Below, one piece after another: positions 35,351-44,222 of a stretch of 64,000 nt of DNA. Source of the stretch: Acaudatibacter sp963835495 (GTDB lineage Bacteria; Pseudomonadota; Alphaproteobacteria; Caulobacterales; Caulobacteraceae); assembly GCA_963835495.1 (NCBI GenBank), contig CAWIFQ010000003.1, positions 1,240,001-1,304,000 of the forward strand, written 5' to 3'. The notes beneath the pieces were generated by a model that worked only from the letters and a program-made list of their open reading frames with translations, was not told the origin of the DNA and searched no databases. How positions within the stretch are numbered: the stretch's first letter is position 1; each line of letters begins with the position of its first letter. The translations under genes were made by a program, and so were the position numbers.

Positions 35351-36748
35351 CTAGGGCGCCTCGGCCGTCGCTCCGGCGACGCGCCAGGCGCCCAGCGCGC
35401 CCAACAGCGCCACGGGCACGGACAAGGCGAACAGCCAGACCGCCGAGGCCTGCGCCGACGCCAGGCTGAAGCCGGTCGACATGCCCAGCAGGTTGGCGAC
35501 GATCCCCGCCAGGCAGGCGCCCGCCGCATTGCCGACCTGGCGGACGCTGTTGATGCCGGCGGAAGCAAGTTCGCGCTCCGCCTCGTCCGCCCCTGCGGCG
35601 ATCACGCGCCGGCCGGTGAACCCGGAGGAAAAGCCAAAGCCCGCGCCCATCACCGTGGCCGCGACCAGGATCGCCGCGAGCGGCCCAGCCTTCATCACCA
35701 CGGTCAGCGCCACCAGCGAGGCGACGACGCAGACGGCGCCCAACCGGATGATCGGACCGTGCCAGCGTTCGCCGAGGCCGGCGACGGCCAGCGCCGCCAC
35801 CGTCCAGCCCAGCGCCTCGAGGCCGGCCGCGTAGCCCGCGACCAGCGGCGACAGGCCGTAGAGCTTCTGCAACAGCGCCGGCGCGTAGACGCTGAAGCAC
35901 ATCGCCGCCGCCGTCAGCGCGAAATAGGACAGATAGGCCGCGCCGATGACGCTGGCGGGATCGCCGGCGGCGCGGGGGAAGAGCGCGCCCTCCCCGCCAT
36001 GGATCCTGACCGCGGCGACAAAGATCAGGACGCTGGCGATGCAGAGAGCGGAAGCCAGCGAGACGCTTCCGGTCAGGTCCGCCGCGCCGATGAGGCCGAC
36101 CCCCAGCAGCACCAGCCCCAGCTGAACCCAGGGCGTGCGCTGTGCGGCCGGCGGGGCGTCCTCGGGCAGCAGCCAGATCGCCGCGGCGATGAAGGCGATG
36201 CACTGGGCGGCGAACGCCCAGAACAGCGCCCGCCAATGCCCGCCCTCCGCGAACGCGCCACCGACCAGCGGGCCCAGCACCGTCGCCACGCCCCAGACCC
36301 CGGTCATCGCGCCGAAGATCCGGGCCAGGTGCCGCTGAGGAAACATCGCGCCGATCGCCGCGTAGCAGGCCCCCACGATCCAGCCCGATCCCAGGCCCTG
36401 CACCCAGCGCCCGGCGACCAGCACGATCATGTCCGGCGCAATCGCGCTGACAACGCAGCCAAGCGCGGTCACGATGCCGGCCGCGACCATCGCCCGGCGG
36501 AGGCCGAACTGGGCCGAGAGCCTGGCCGCCGTGGCGCCGGAGAGGATCGCGCCCACCATGTAGGCCGCGGTCGCCCAGCTGAAGTAGGCGTAGCCGCCGA
36601 GTTCGCGGCCCACGGTCGGCATGATGGTCGAGGTGACCAGACTGTCGGCCGCGTTCAACCAGACCCCGAGGCAGATCAGCGCCAGCCGCGCGCCCCGCCC
36701 TTCGGCGAGGAAATCCGCCCAGCCCATTGTTCTCGTCGACAAACTCAT
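35351..36748 (-). CDS. MFS transporter (DHA2-like drug exporter family)
   Basis: This 465-residue multispanning protein begins ALICLGVWLNAADSLVTSTI and has the MFS motif A region ARLSAQFGLRRAMV. It then carries RWVQGLGSGWIVGACY and VWGVATVLGPLVGGAF, the motif C-like antiporter signature. About 13-14 hydrophobic helices can be counted. The substrate cannot be told. It is convergent with bactofilin and divergent from the XRE-hyf operon. Confidence 0.85.
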   Translation of the reverse strand: MSLSTRTMGWADFLAEGRGARLALICLGVWLNAADSLVTSTIMPTVGRELGGYAYFSWATAAYMVGAILSGATAARLSAQFGLRRAMVAAGIVTALGCVVSAIAPDMIVLVAGRWVQGLGSGWIVGACYAAIGAMFPQRHLARIFGAMTGVWGVATVLGPLVGGAFAEGGHWRALFWAFAAQCIAFIAAAIWLLPEDAPPAAQRTPWVQLGLVLLGVGLIGAADLTGSVSLASALCIASVLIFVAAVRIHGGEGALFPRAAGDPASVIGAAYLSYFALTAAAMCFSVYAPALLQKLYGLSPLVAGYAAGLEALGWTVAALAVAGLGERWHGPIIRLGAVCVVASLVALTVVMKAGPLAAILVAATVMGAGFGFSSGFTGRRVIAAGADEAERELASAGINSVRQVGNAAGACLAGIVANLLGMSTGFSLASAQASAVWLFALSVPVALLGALGAWRVAGATAEAP

Positions 36749-36918
36749 GAGCGGGCCGGCTAGACGTAGCCGGCGGCGGTGTCCATGGCGACGCGGCCAC
36801 GTGTCTTCCCCGCTGGCGGATTGTCAGCTTCCTGGACGCCGGCGATTGAACGGCTGGTCGGCGGGTCAGAGCGCTCGCGCGCGCCCCTTGCTTCACCCGC
36901 CGGATTCAATCTAACTGG

Positions 36919-36943
36919 TATAATCAATGCAAACTCATGTTTG
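36919..36943 (+). promoter_or_regulatory. Extended -10 promoter and operator-like repeat of the XRE-hyf operon
   Basis: TGGTATAAT (TATAAT at 36919-36924) is a perfect extended -10 element. A start about seven bases later would give a leader of only about 17 bases before ATG 36948. That short leader holds the inverted repeat CAAAC-TCAT-GTTTG (36930-36943), overlapping CATGT-TTGAG-ACATG. A repressor bound here would block transcription directly. No good Shine-Dalgarno is seen, so translation may be near-leaderless. Confidence 0.65.
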
Positions 36944-36947
36944 AGAC

Positions 36948-37190
36948 ATGATAACTGCTGCACAGCTTCGCGCCGCGCGGGCGCTCGCCGGGCTGGATCA
37001 AAAGCGGCTCGCCGAGCTCTGCGGTCTATCGGTGCCGACCATCCAGCGGATGGAGGCGAGCGAAGGCGTGATCCGAGGGAACGTCGACTCGCTGGTGAAG
37101 CTCACCGCCGCGCTCAACGCGGCCGGCGTCGAACTGATCGGGGATGGCGCGGCGAGCCCGTCCGGCGGCCGGGGCGTAAGACTGAAGTGA
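36948..37190 (+). CDS. XRE-family helix-turn-helix regulator heading the hyf-like operon
   Basis: This 80-residue protein is almost entirely one HTH domain (about residues 4-65): TAAQLRAARALAGLDQKRLA, then LCGLSVPTIQRMEASEG and LTAALNAAGVELIGDG. It resembles small Cro/C1-type regulators. The stop overlaps the hyfB GTG start (GTGA), so it is translationally coupled to the energy complex. With an inverted repeat at the promoter it is a likely autoregulator of the operon. It has no visible sensor domain; its signal is unknown. Confidence 0.85.
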   Translation: MITAAQLRAARALAGLDQKRLAELCGLSVPTIQRMEASEGVIRGNVDSLVKLTAALNAAGVELIGDGAASPSGGRGVRLK

Positions 37191-39203
37191 ACGCCCTGCA
37201 GATGCTCCTGGCTGCGGTCGGCGCGCTCCTGGCATTGGCGCCCCTGTCACTCGGGTTGGGGCGTTTGCCGTCTGGACGATGGATCACCTATGGCGGGGCG
37301 ATTGCCGTCTGCTCGGCCGCGGGCGGCGTTGCGTTGTTCAGCCTGCTCGGGCTCGCCGGCGGCGTCGCCGACGTCACGCTGCCCTTGGGACTGCCGTGGA
37401 TCGGGGCGCGGTTCCACCTCGACCCGCTGGCGGCGGTGTTCCTTGTCGTCATCAATCTCGGCGGTGCGTTTTCCAGTCTCTACGCGCTGGGATACGGCCG
37501 CGGCGAGCACGAGCCGTTGCGCGTCTTGCCGTTCTATCCCGCCTTCCTGGCCGGGATGAACCTTGTGGTCCTGGCGTCCGACGCCTTCTCCTTCCTGATC
37601 GCGTGGGAAGTGATGTCGCTGGCCTCCTGGGCGCTCGTGATGGCCCATCACCGCGAGCCCGGCAACGCCAGGGCCGGCTATGTCTACCTGGTGATGGCGA
37701 GCTTCGGCGCGCTCTGCCTGCTGCTGGCCTTCAGCCTCTTGGCCGGGCCACAAGGCGGCTACGCGTTCGCCGCGATGCGGGCCCAGCCAACTCGACGGCG
37801 CGACCGCGGCGCTCGTCCTGGCGCTGACGCTCCTCGGCGCGGGGTCGAAGGCGGGGCTGGTTCCCCTGCACGTCTGGCTGCCGCTCGCGCACCCCGCCGC
37901 CCCAAGCCACGTCTCGGCGTTGATGAGCGGCGTGATGACCAAGGTGGCCGTCTACGCCTTCGTGCGGATCGTGTTCGACCTAGCCGGGCCGCCGGTATGG
38001 TGGTGGAGCGTTGCCGTGCTGGCGCTGGGCGCTGCGACCGCTTTCCTCGGCGTGCTGCAGGCGATGATGCAGCAAGACCTCAAGCGCGTGCTCGCCTTCA
38101 GCACGGTCGAAAACATCGGGATCATCTTCATCGGCCTTGGCTTGGCGCTTGCCTTCAAGGCCGAGCACATGGCGCTGGCGGCGGCGCTGTCGATGACGGC
38201 GGCGCTGTTCCACGTCTTCAACCATTCGCTGTTCAAGAGCCTGCTGTTCTTCGGCTCGGGCGCGGTGCTGCGCGCCACGGGCGAGCGCGACCTCGACAAG
38301 CTCGGCGGCCTCATCCGCCGGATGCCGCAGACGGCCTTCGCCTTCCTGGCGGGGTGCCTGGCGATCTCGGCGCTGCCGCCGCTGAACGGCTTCGTGTCGG
38401 AATGGCTGACCTTCCAGGCGGTCCTGCTGAGCCCCAAACTCGACTCCTGGGCGCTCAAGCTGCTGGTCCCCGCGGTGGGGGCGCTGATGGCCCTGGCGGC
38501 CGCCCTGGCGGCCGCCTGCTTCGTCAGGGCCTTCGGCATCGCCTTCCTTGGCCGCCCCCGCTCGACAGCCTCCGCGTCAGCCCAGGAGACCGACTGGTTC
38601 TCGCGTTCGGCGATGTTCGGTCTGGTCGGGCTCTGCCTGCTGGCCGGGGTGCTGCCCGGATACGTGATCGACGCGCTGGGGCCGGCGGTCAGGACCACGG
38701 TCGGCGCCGAAGCGCCGGCGCAGGCCAGCCAAGCGTGGCTCTCCATCGTGCCGATCACCGAGGCCAGGAGTTCCTACAACGGCCTGCTGGTGCTGGTGTT
38801 CACGGCGATGTCGGCGGCGTTGTGCGCGACGGCGATCCATCAGTTCGCCTCGCGCCGGGCGAGGCGCGCGCCGGCCTGGGATTGCGGCGCGCCGGACCCA
38901 AGTCCGGCGACGCAGTACACGGCGCTGAGTTTCGCCCAGCCGATCGGACGCGTGTTCGGCGCCTTACTGCTCGGCGTACGCGAGAGCGTCGACATGCCGG
39001 GGCCGGGAGAACTGCGGCCCGCACGCTACGAGGTCACGATCCGAGATCCGATCTGGGATTATTTCTACGCGCCAGTCGCCGGCCTCGTCGGCTATGCGGC
39101 GGACCGGCTGAACAAGCTGCAGTTCCTCACCATCCGCCTCTATCTCACCTTGGTCTTCCTGGCTCTGGTCGGCCTTCTGCTGGTGCTGGCGCTGTGGAGC
39201 TGA
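37187..39203 (+). CDS. hyfB: HyfB/NuoL-like proton-channel subunit, frame split by an apparent one-base insertion
   Basis: This large antiporter-like membrane subunit has at least a dozen helices. The N-terminal part includes FHLDPLAAVFLVVINLGGA, AWEVMSLASWALV and GYVYLVMASFGALCLLL. The frame breaks near 37783, in GGGCCC. The remainder has GSKAGLVPLHVWLPLAHPAA (conserved channel Lys and His), HVSALMSGVMTKVAVYAF, and FNHSLFKSLLFFGSGAVL. Corrected length is about 671 residues. The GTG start overlaps the regulator stop. In complex I relatives such subunits move protons; what drives this one depends on the unassigned HyfG subunit. Confidence 0.88.
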
Positions 39204-40156
39204 TCGGGCCCCTCGCGATCCAGGGCGTCCAGATGACGCTCGTGCTCGCGCTGGCGCCGCTGCTGACCGGCTTCGTGCGCAAGGTGAAGGCGAGGCTCGT
39301 GCGCCGGCAGGGCCCGCCGCTGCTGCAGCCCTATCGCGACCTCTGGCGCCTGATGCGCAAGGAGGTGGTGCTGGCGGAGTCATCCTCCTGGCTGTTTCGC
39401 GCGGCGCCCTATCTGATCTTCGCCGGCACCTGGGTGGCGGCGGCCCTGGTCCCTACCTTCGCGACCGGCCTGATGTTCTCCTGGTCGGCCGATCTCATCG
39501 CCATCATCGCCCTGCTCGGCAGCGCCCGCTTCTTCCTGGCGCTGGCCGGCATGGACGTTGGAACCAGCTTCGGCGGCATCGGCTCGTCGCGCGAGGTGAT
39601 GATCGCCTCGCTCGCCGAGCCGGCCCTGCTGATGATCGTCTTCTCGCTGGCGCTGCTGGCCGGATCGACCCAGCTTTCCACCGTCGCCAGCTACATGCTC
39701 TCGTCCAACGTCGGACTTCGGGTGACGCTGGCGCTGTCGCTGGTCGCCCTGATCATGGTCGCGATCGCCGAGAACGCCCGCATTCCGGTCGACAATCCCG
39801 CCACGCACCTGGAGCTGACGATGGTCCACGAGGCCATGGTGCTCGAGTATTCCGGGCGCCACCTCGCGGTGATCGAGCTGGCCAGCCAGCTGCAGCTCCT
39901 GCTCTACGTGTCGCTGATCGCCTGCGTATTCGTGCCCTGGGGTCTTGCGCCCGTCGGCGCCGGACCGCTGCCTCACCTGCTCGCAACGCTCGCCTATCTC
40001 GGAAAGCTCGCGGCCGCCGGCGTTCTGCTGGCCGCGTTCGAGACCGCCATCGCGAAGATGCGCGTGTTCCGGGTTTCAACCTTCCTGGGCGCCGCGTTCA
40101 TGCTGGGCATCCTCGGCGTCTTGCTGCTGTTCGTCTCCCGCGGGGGCTTGCGATGA
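39194..40156 (+). CDS. hyfC: HyfC/NuoH-like membrane subunit
   Basis: This 320-residue protein corresponds to NuoH/HycD, the subunit joining the membrane arm to the peripheral arm. Blocks include RRQGPPLLQPYRDLWRLMRK near the N-terminus, RFFLALAGMDVGTSFGGIG, ENARIPVDNPATHLELTMVHEAM and AFETAIAKMRVFRV. The acidic residues of the HLELTMVHEAM loop match the quinone/proton-path region in relatives. The start is GTG 39194, overlapping the end of hyfB by 10 bases. Confidence 0.92.
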   Translation: MELIGPLAIQGVQMTLVLALAPLLTGFVRKVKARLVRRQGPPLLQPYRDLWRLMRKEVVLAESSSWLFRAAPYLIFAGTWVAAALVPTFATGLMFSWSADLIAIIALLGSARFFLALAGMDVGTSFGGIGSSREVMIASLAEPALLMIVFSLALLAGSTQLSTVASYMLSSNVGLRVTLALSLVALIMVAIAENARIPVDNPATHLELTMVHEAMVLEYSGRHLAVIELASQLQLLLYVSLIACVFVPWGLAPVGAGPLPHLLATLAYLGKLAAAGVLLAAFETAIAKMRVFRVSTFLGAAFMLGILGVLLLFVSRGGLR

Positions 40157-40815
40157 GCGGTCTCGACTTCGACATCGCCCACCTGCTGGCCGGCGGCCTG
40201 GTGCTGATCAGCCTGCTGATGCTTTACCAGGATCGGCTGACGGCGCTGATCAACGTCTTCGCCGCACAGGCGCTGCTGCTGGCGCTTTCGGTCGCCTGGC
40301 AGGCCTACGTCCAGGACGCGCCGCACCTCTACATCACCGCGCTCATCGCCCTCGTCTTCAAGGCGTTGATCATCCCTGTGGCGCTGCACCGGATCATCAA
40401 GCGGCTCGGCATCCACCGCGAGATGGATCAGGTCGTGAGCGTCGGACCGACTATGCTCGCGGGCGTCGGTCTCGTCGCGCTGGCGCTTGTCGTCATGCTT
40501 GGGGTGACCTCGGAGGCGGATCGGCTCGCGCGCGAGGATCTCGCATTCGCCCTTTCGGTCGTCCTGCTGGGCCTCTTGATGATGGTCACGCGCCGCAACG
40601 CCGTCGGCCTCATCGTCGGCTTCATGTCCCTGGAAAACGGGCTCGTGCTGGCGGCGACGGGCGCGAAGGGCATGCCGCTGGTGGTTGAGATCAGCGTCGC
40701 CTTCTCGGTGCTGATCGCCTTCATCGTCATCGGCGTCTTCCTGTTCCGCATCCGCGAGCGGTTCGAGACCGTGGACGTGACCGCGCTGGACCGGTTTCGC
40801 GGCGGTCGCCAATGA
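40153..40815 (+). CDS. hyfE: HyfE-like membrane subunit
   Basis: This 220-residue hydrophobic protein has about six to seven helices (LLAGGLVLISLLMLY, VFAAQALLLALSVAW, NAVGLIVGFMSLENGLVLAA). The last block resembles the NuoK core with its membrane Glu (SLENG). HyfE is a longer NuoK-type subunit of hydrogenase-4-like complexes. It overlaps hyfC and hyfF by ATGA on both sides, so the membrane subunits are translationally coupled. Confidence 0.88.
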   Translation: MSGLDFDIAHLLAGGLVLISLLMLYQDRLTALINVFAAQALLLALSVAWQAYVQDAPHLYITALIALVFKALIIPVALHRIIKRLGIHREMDQVVSVGPTMLAGVGLVALALVVMLGVTSEADRLAREDLAFALSVVLLGLLMMVTRRNAVGLIVGFMSLENGLVLAATGAKGMPLVVEISVAFSVLIAFIVIGVFLFRIRERFETVDVTALDRFRGGRQ

Positions 40816-42254
40816 ACGGCTTCACCACGCTCAACGCGCTGCTGCTGATCCCGGCCATCGCCGCCGGCGTGCTCGCGCTGATTCCGGGCTATCGGCTCTC
40901 CGCCGCACTGAACGTCTTGGCGAGCCTGGCGGCGCTCGGCGTCGCCGCCTCGCTGTTCTTCGTCCGGCCGGCAGGCGGCCTCTACCTGCGCGTCGACGAC
41001 CTCAGCGCGGTCTTCATCGTGCTTTCCGCCTTCGTCGGCTTCACCACCAGCGTCTTCTCCGCCAGCTATATCGCTCACGAGGTGGAGGTGGGCCGCCTGA
41101 CGCCCGCCCGCCTGCGGTTCTATCACGCGATGTACCAGGTGCTGATGTTCGCGATGAACCTCGCCCTCATCGCCAACAACATCGGCCTGATGTGGGTGGC
41201 GATCGAGCTGGCGACGCTGACCACGGTGCTGATGGTCGCGGTCTACCGCACCCACGAAGCCATCGAGGCGGCGTGGAAGTACTTCATTCTCGGCAGCGTC
41301 GGCATCGCCCTTGCCCTGTTCGGCACCATCCTTGTGTATGTCGCGGCCAAGCCGGTCGTCGGCGAAGGGCTGGCGGGCATGGTCTGGACCACGCTGATCG
41401 CCAACGCCCACGCCTTCGACCCGGCGCTGCTCAACCTCGCCTTCGTCTTCCTGATGCTTGGCTACGGGACCAAGGTGGGCCTGGCGCCGCTGCACGCCTG
41501 GCTGCCGGACGCGCACGCCGAGGGCCCAACCCCGATTTCGGCGGTGCTGTCGGGCCTGCTGCTTAACGTCGCGCTCTACGCGGTGCTGCGCTTCAAGATG
41601 CTGCTGGCGGCCAATCCGGGGGCGATCGCGCCAGGCCCGCTGATGGTGACCCTCGGTCTCGTCTCGCTGATCTTCGCCGGCTTCATGCTCTATCGCCGGC
41701 GGGACATCAAAAGGATGTTCGCCTACTCGTCGATCGAGCATATGGGGATCATCGCCTTCGCCTTCGGCATGGGCGGCCCCCTGGCCAACTTCGCCGGCCT
41801 GCTGCACATGACCATGCACAGCCTCACCAAGTCGGCGATCTTCTTCACCGTCGGCCACATCGCCCAGGTCAAGGGCACCCAGCGCATCGCCGACATCCGC
41901 GGCCTGACCGTCACCCACCCGATCCTGGGCTGGACGCTGGTGGCGGGCGTGATGGCGATCGCCGGCCTGCCGCCGTTCGGCATCTTCACGTCGGAGTTCC
42001 TGGTGGTCAGCTCCACGTTCGCACGACAGCCGCTGCTGGCGCTGCCGCTCGTGTTCGGACTGATCATCGCCTTCGGCGCATTACTCATGAGGGTTCAGGC
42101 CATGGCGTTCGGCGAGCCAAGTCCCGGCGTGGCGCCGACGAAGGCGTCGTACCTGCCGATGTTCGGACACTTGGCCCTGGTGCTGGCGGCCGGCGTGTTC
42201 TTCCCGCCGCTGATCACGCAGTGGTTCCAGCACGTGGCGAGGCTGCTCGGATGA
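40812..42254 (+). CDS. hyfF: HyfF/NuoN-like proton-channel subunit
   Basis: This 480-residue antiporter-like subunit has LYLRVDDLSAVFIVLSAFVG, WVAIELATLTTVLMVAVYR (membrane Glu) and GYGTKVGLAPLHAWLPDAHA (channel Lys and His). It continues PTPISAVLSGLLLNVALYAV, FAYSSIEHMGIIAFAFG and GLPPFGIFTSEFLV. The frame is intact. It is the second proton-channel subunit of the operon after HyfB. It overlaps both neighbours by 4 bases. Confidence 0.93.
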   Translation: MNGFTTLNALLLIPAIAAGVLALIPGYRLSAALNVLASLAALGVAASLFFVRPAGGLYLRVDDLSAVFIVLSAFVGFTTSVFSASYIAHEVEVGRLTPARLRFYHAMYQVLMFAMNLALIANNIGLMWVAIELATLTTVLMVAVYRTHEAIEAAWKYFILGSVGIALALFGTILVYVAAKPVVGEGLAGMVWTTLIANAHAFDPALLNLAFVFLMLGYGTKVGLAPLHAWLPDAHAEGPTPISAVLSGLLLNVALYAVLRFKMLLAANPGAIAPGPLMVTLGLVSLIFAGFMLYRRRDIKRMFAYSSIEHMGIIAFAFGMGGPLANFAGLLHMTMHSLTKSAIFFTVGHIAQVKGTQRIADIRGLTVTHPILGWTLVAGVMAIAGLPPFGIFTSEFLVVSSTFARQPLLALPLVFGLIIAFGALLMRVQAMAFGEPSPGVAPTKASYLPMFGHLALVLAAGVFFPPLITQWFQHVARLLG

Positions 42255-43696
42255 CGTGGGCGAGCCTGAAAGTCGAGACCGACGACTGGCGTCGCGCGAT
42301 CGAGACCGTGGCGAGCGGCCGGCGGACCCTCGTTGGCCTGTGGGGCGAACCAGGCGCGGTGCGCATGGCCACGCATGGCGGCGGGGAGGCCGGAATCCTC
42401 GAGCTGGCTTGCCCGGCTGGAGTTTTTCCTTCGGTTGGCGCCCACCATGCGCCGGCGATCCGGCTCGAACGCGCCCTCCGCGACCTTACCGGGCTGGTTG
42501 GCGAAGGCGCCCTCGACGTCCGCCCCTGGCTCGACCACGGCCGCTGGGCGGTTCGCCATCCTCTGGGAGACTCGGGGCCGAGCGCCGGACCCTCGCCATA
42601 CCCCTTCCTGCCGTCCGAAGGCGAGGGCCTGCACCAGATCCCCGTGGGCCCGGTTCATGCCGGGATCATCGAGCCGGGACATTTCCGCTTCACTGCCGCC
42701 GGCGAGACGGTGGTGCGGCTGGAGGAGCGGCTCGGCTACGCTCATCGTGGGCTGGTGGGCCTGATGCTCGGCGCCGACCTCGAGCGCGGTGCGCGACTCG
42801 CCGGAAGAGCCTCCGGCAATTCCACGGTCGCTTACGCGGTCGCCTTCGCCCGCGCCGCCGAAGCCGCGCTTGGAGTGCAGGCGCCGCCCCGCGCCGTCTG
42901 GCTGCGCGCCCTGATGGCCGAGCTGGAACGCCTCGCCAACCATCTCGGCGACATCGGTGCGGTGTGCAACGACGCGGCCTTCGCGCTGATGCACGCTCAT
43001 TGCGGCGCGCTGCGCGAACAGGTGCTGCGGGCCGCCGACACCGCCTTCGGCCACCGGCTGATGATGGACTGCGTCGTGGCAGGCGGCGTCGCATCGGACC
43101 TGACCGCGGAGGGCGCCGCATCGATACGGTCTTTGGCGTCAACCGTCCGCCCGCGCTTCGAGCGGCTGGTCGGGCTCTACGACGACACGGCCTCGCTGCA
43201 AGACCGCACGGTGGGAACCGGCGTCGTGAAGCCCGAGCTGGCCGCGCGTTTCGGGGCCGGCGGCTTTGTCGGGCGCGCCAGCGGACGCGCCTTCGACGCG
43301 CGCAAGGCGTTCCCCTACCCGCCTTATGACGCGCTCGACTTCGACGTGCCGACCCGCGACGAAGGCGACGTCAACGCGCGGGTCTGGGTCCGCATCGAAG
43401 AAGTGCGCCAGAGCCTCGGGCTGATCGAGCAGTTGCTGGATCGCCTGCCCGATGGCGCGGTCTGCGCGGCGCTTCCCGCTGGCTCGGGCGCAGCGGCCGC
43501 ACTGGTCGAGGGCTTTCGCGGCGACATCTTCGTGTGGCTGAAACTGGAAGCCGGAGCGATCGCCGGCGTCTATCTGCGCGATCCGTCGTGGTTCCAGTGG
43601 CCGTTGCTGGAAGCGGCGATCGAGGGGAACATCGTCGCCGATTTCCCCCTCTGCAACAAATCGTTCAACTGCTCCTACGCGGGGGTCGATCTTTGA
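42251..43696 (+). CDS. hyfG: HyfG-like large subunit (NuoCD fusion) lacking Ni-Fe cysteines
   Basis: This 481-residue protein is a NuoC-type domain (about residues 1-120) fused to a NuoD/hydrogenase-large-subunit domain. RLEERLGYAHRGLVGLM matches the NuoD/HycE start. Where a hydrogenase has its first CxxC, about residue 186, the sequence reads GRASGNSTVAYAV, with no cysteine. The C-terminal CxxC is replaced by FPLCNKSFNCSYAG (Cys 468 and 474, five residues between). A Ni-Fe centre therefore cannot be ligated normally, so hydrogenase activity is not expected. ATG 42251 overlaps hyfF. Confidence 0.9.
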   Translation: MTWASLKVETDDWRRAIETVASGRRTLVGLWGEPGAVRMATHGGGEAGILELACPAGVFPSVGAHHAPAIRLERALRDLTGLVGEGALDVRPWLDHGRWAVRHPLGDSGPSAGPSPYPFLPSEGEGLHQIPVGPVHAGIIEPGHFRFTAAGETVVRLEERLGYAHRGLVGLMLGADLERGARLAGRASGNSTVAYAVAFARAAEAALGVQAPPRAVWLRALMAELERLANHLGDIGAVCNDAAFALMHAHCGALREQVLRAADTAFGHRLMMDCVVAGGVASDLTAEGAASIRSLASTVRPRFERLVGLYDDTASLQDRTVGTGVVKPELAARFGAGGFVGRASGRAFDARKAFPYPPYDALDFDVPTRDEGDVNARVWVRIEEVRQSLGLIEQLLDRLPDGAVCAALPAGSGAAAALVEGFRGDIFVWLKLEAGAIAGVYLRDPSWFQWPLLEAAIEGNIVADFPLCNKSFNCSYAGVDL

Positions 43697-43697
43697 C

Positions 43698-44222
43698 ATG
43701 AGCATGCCGAGGCTGCTTGCCGAGGGACTGTTCCGGCGACCGCTTACCGAAGCCGCGCCGCAGGGCGCTGGACTCGCCGAACTGGGGCCTGCATTCGAGC
43801 AGGCGGCCCGGCGGCGGCTCGGCCGCAGCCTCTCGATCCGCCAGGTCGACGCCGGCTCCTGCAACGCCTGCGAGCTGGAAATCCACGCGCTCTCCAACGT
43901 CTATTACGACCTCGAGCGATTTGGTCTGAGGTTCGTCGCCTCCCCCCGCCATGCCGACGTGCTGATGGTCACCGGCCCGGTCACTTTGAACATGCGCGAG
44001 GCGCTGGAGCGCACCTATGCCGCGACGCCCGCGCCGAAGTGGGTGGTGGCGGTCGGCGGCTGCGCCATCGACGGTGGTCTGTTCGCCGGCGGCTACGCCT
44101 GCGCTGGCGGCGTCGAGGCGGTGCTCCCGGTCGACGTGCGCATCCCCGGCTGCCCGCCCTCGCCAACCGCGCTGCTGCAGGGCCTGCTGGCGTTGCTGAA
44201 CACGGACCGGGTCCATCGCTGA
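43698..44222 (+). CDS. hyfI: HyfI/NuoB-like [4Fe-4S] subunit
   Basis: This 174-residue protein corresponds to NuoB/HycG, which holds the terminal N2-type [4Fe-4S] cluster beside the large subunit. All ligand motifs are kept: DAGSCNACELE (Cys 55 and 58), VAVGGCAIDGG and RIPGCPPSPTA. This contrasts with the missing Ni-Fe ligands in HyfG and argues that electron transfer still occurs. It starts one base after the hyfG stop and ends the operon; no ferredoxin-like HyfH gene is present. Confidence 0.92.
   Translation: MSMPRLLAEGLFRRPLTEAAPQGAGLAELGPAFEQAARRRLGRSLSIRQVDAGSCNACELEIHALSNVYYDLERFGLRFVASPRHADVLMVTGPVTLNMREALERTYAATPAPKWVVAVGGCAIDGGLFAGGYACAGGVEAVLPVDVRIPGCPPSPTALLQGLLALLNTDRVHR

Noticed and set aside
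36948..44222. Reading the hyf-like operon as a true [NiFe] hydrogenase 4
   Set aside because: The large subunit lacks both CxxC ligand pairs, and hyfH, hyp and formate dehydrogenase genes are absent from the neighbourhood.
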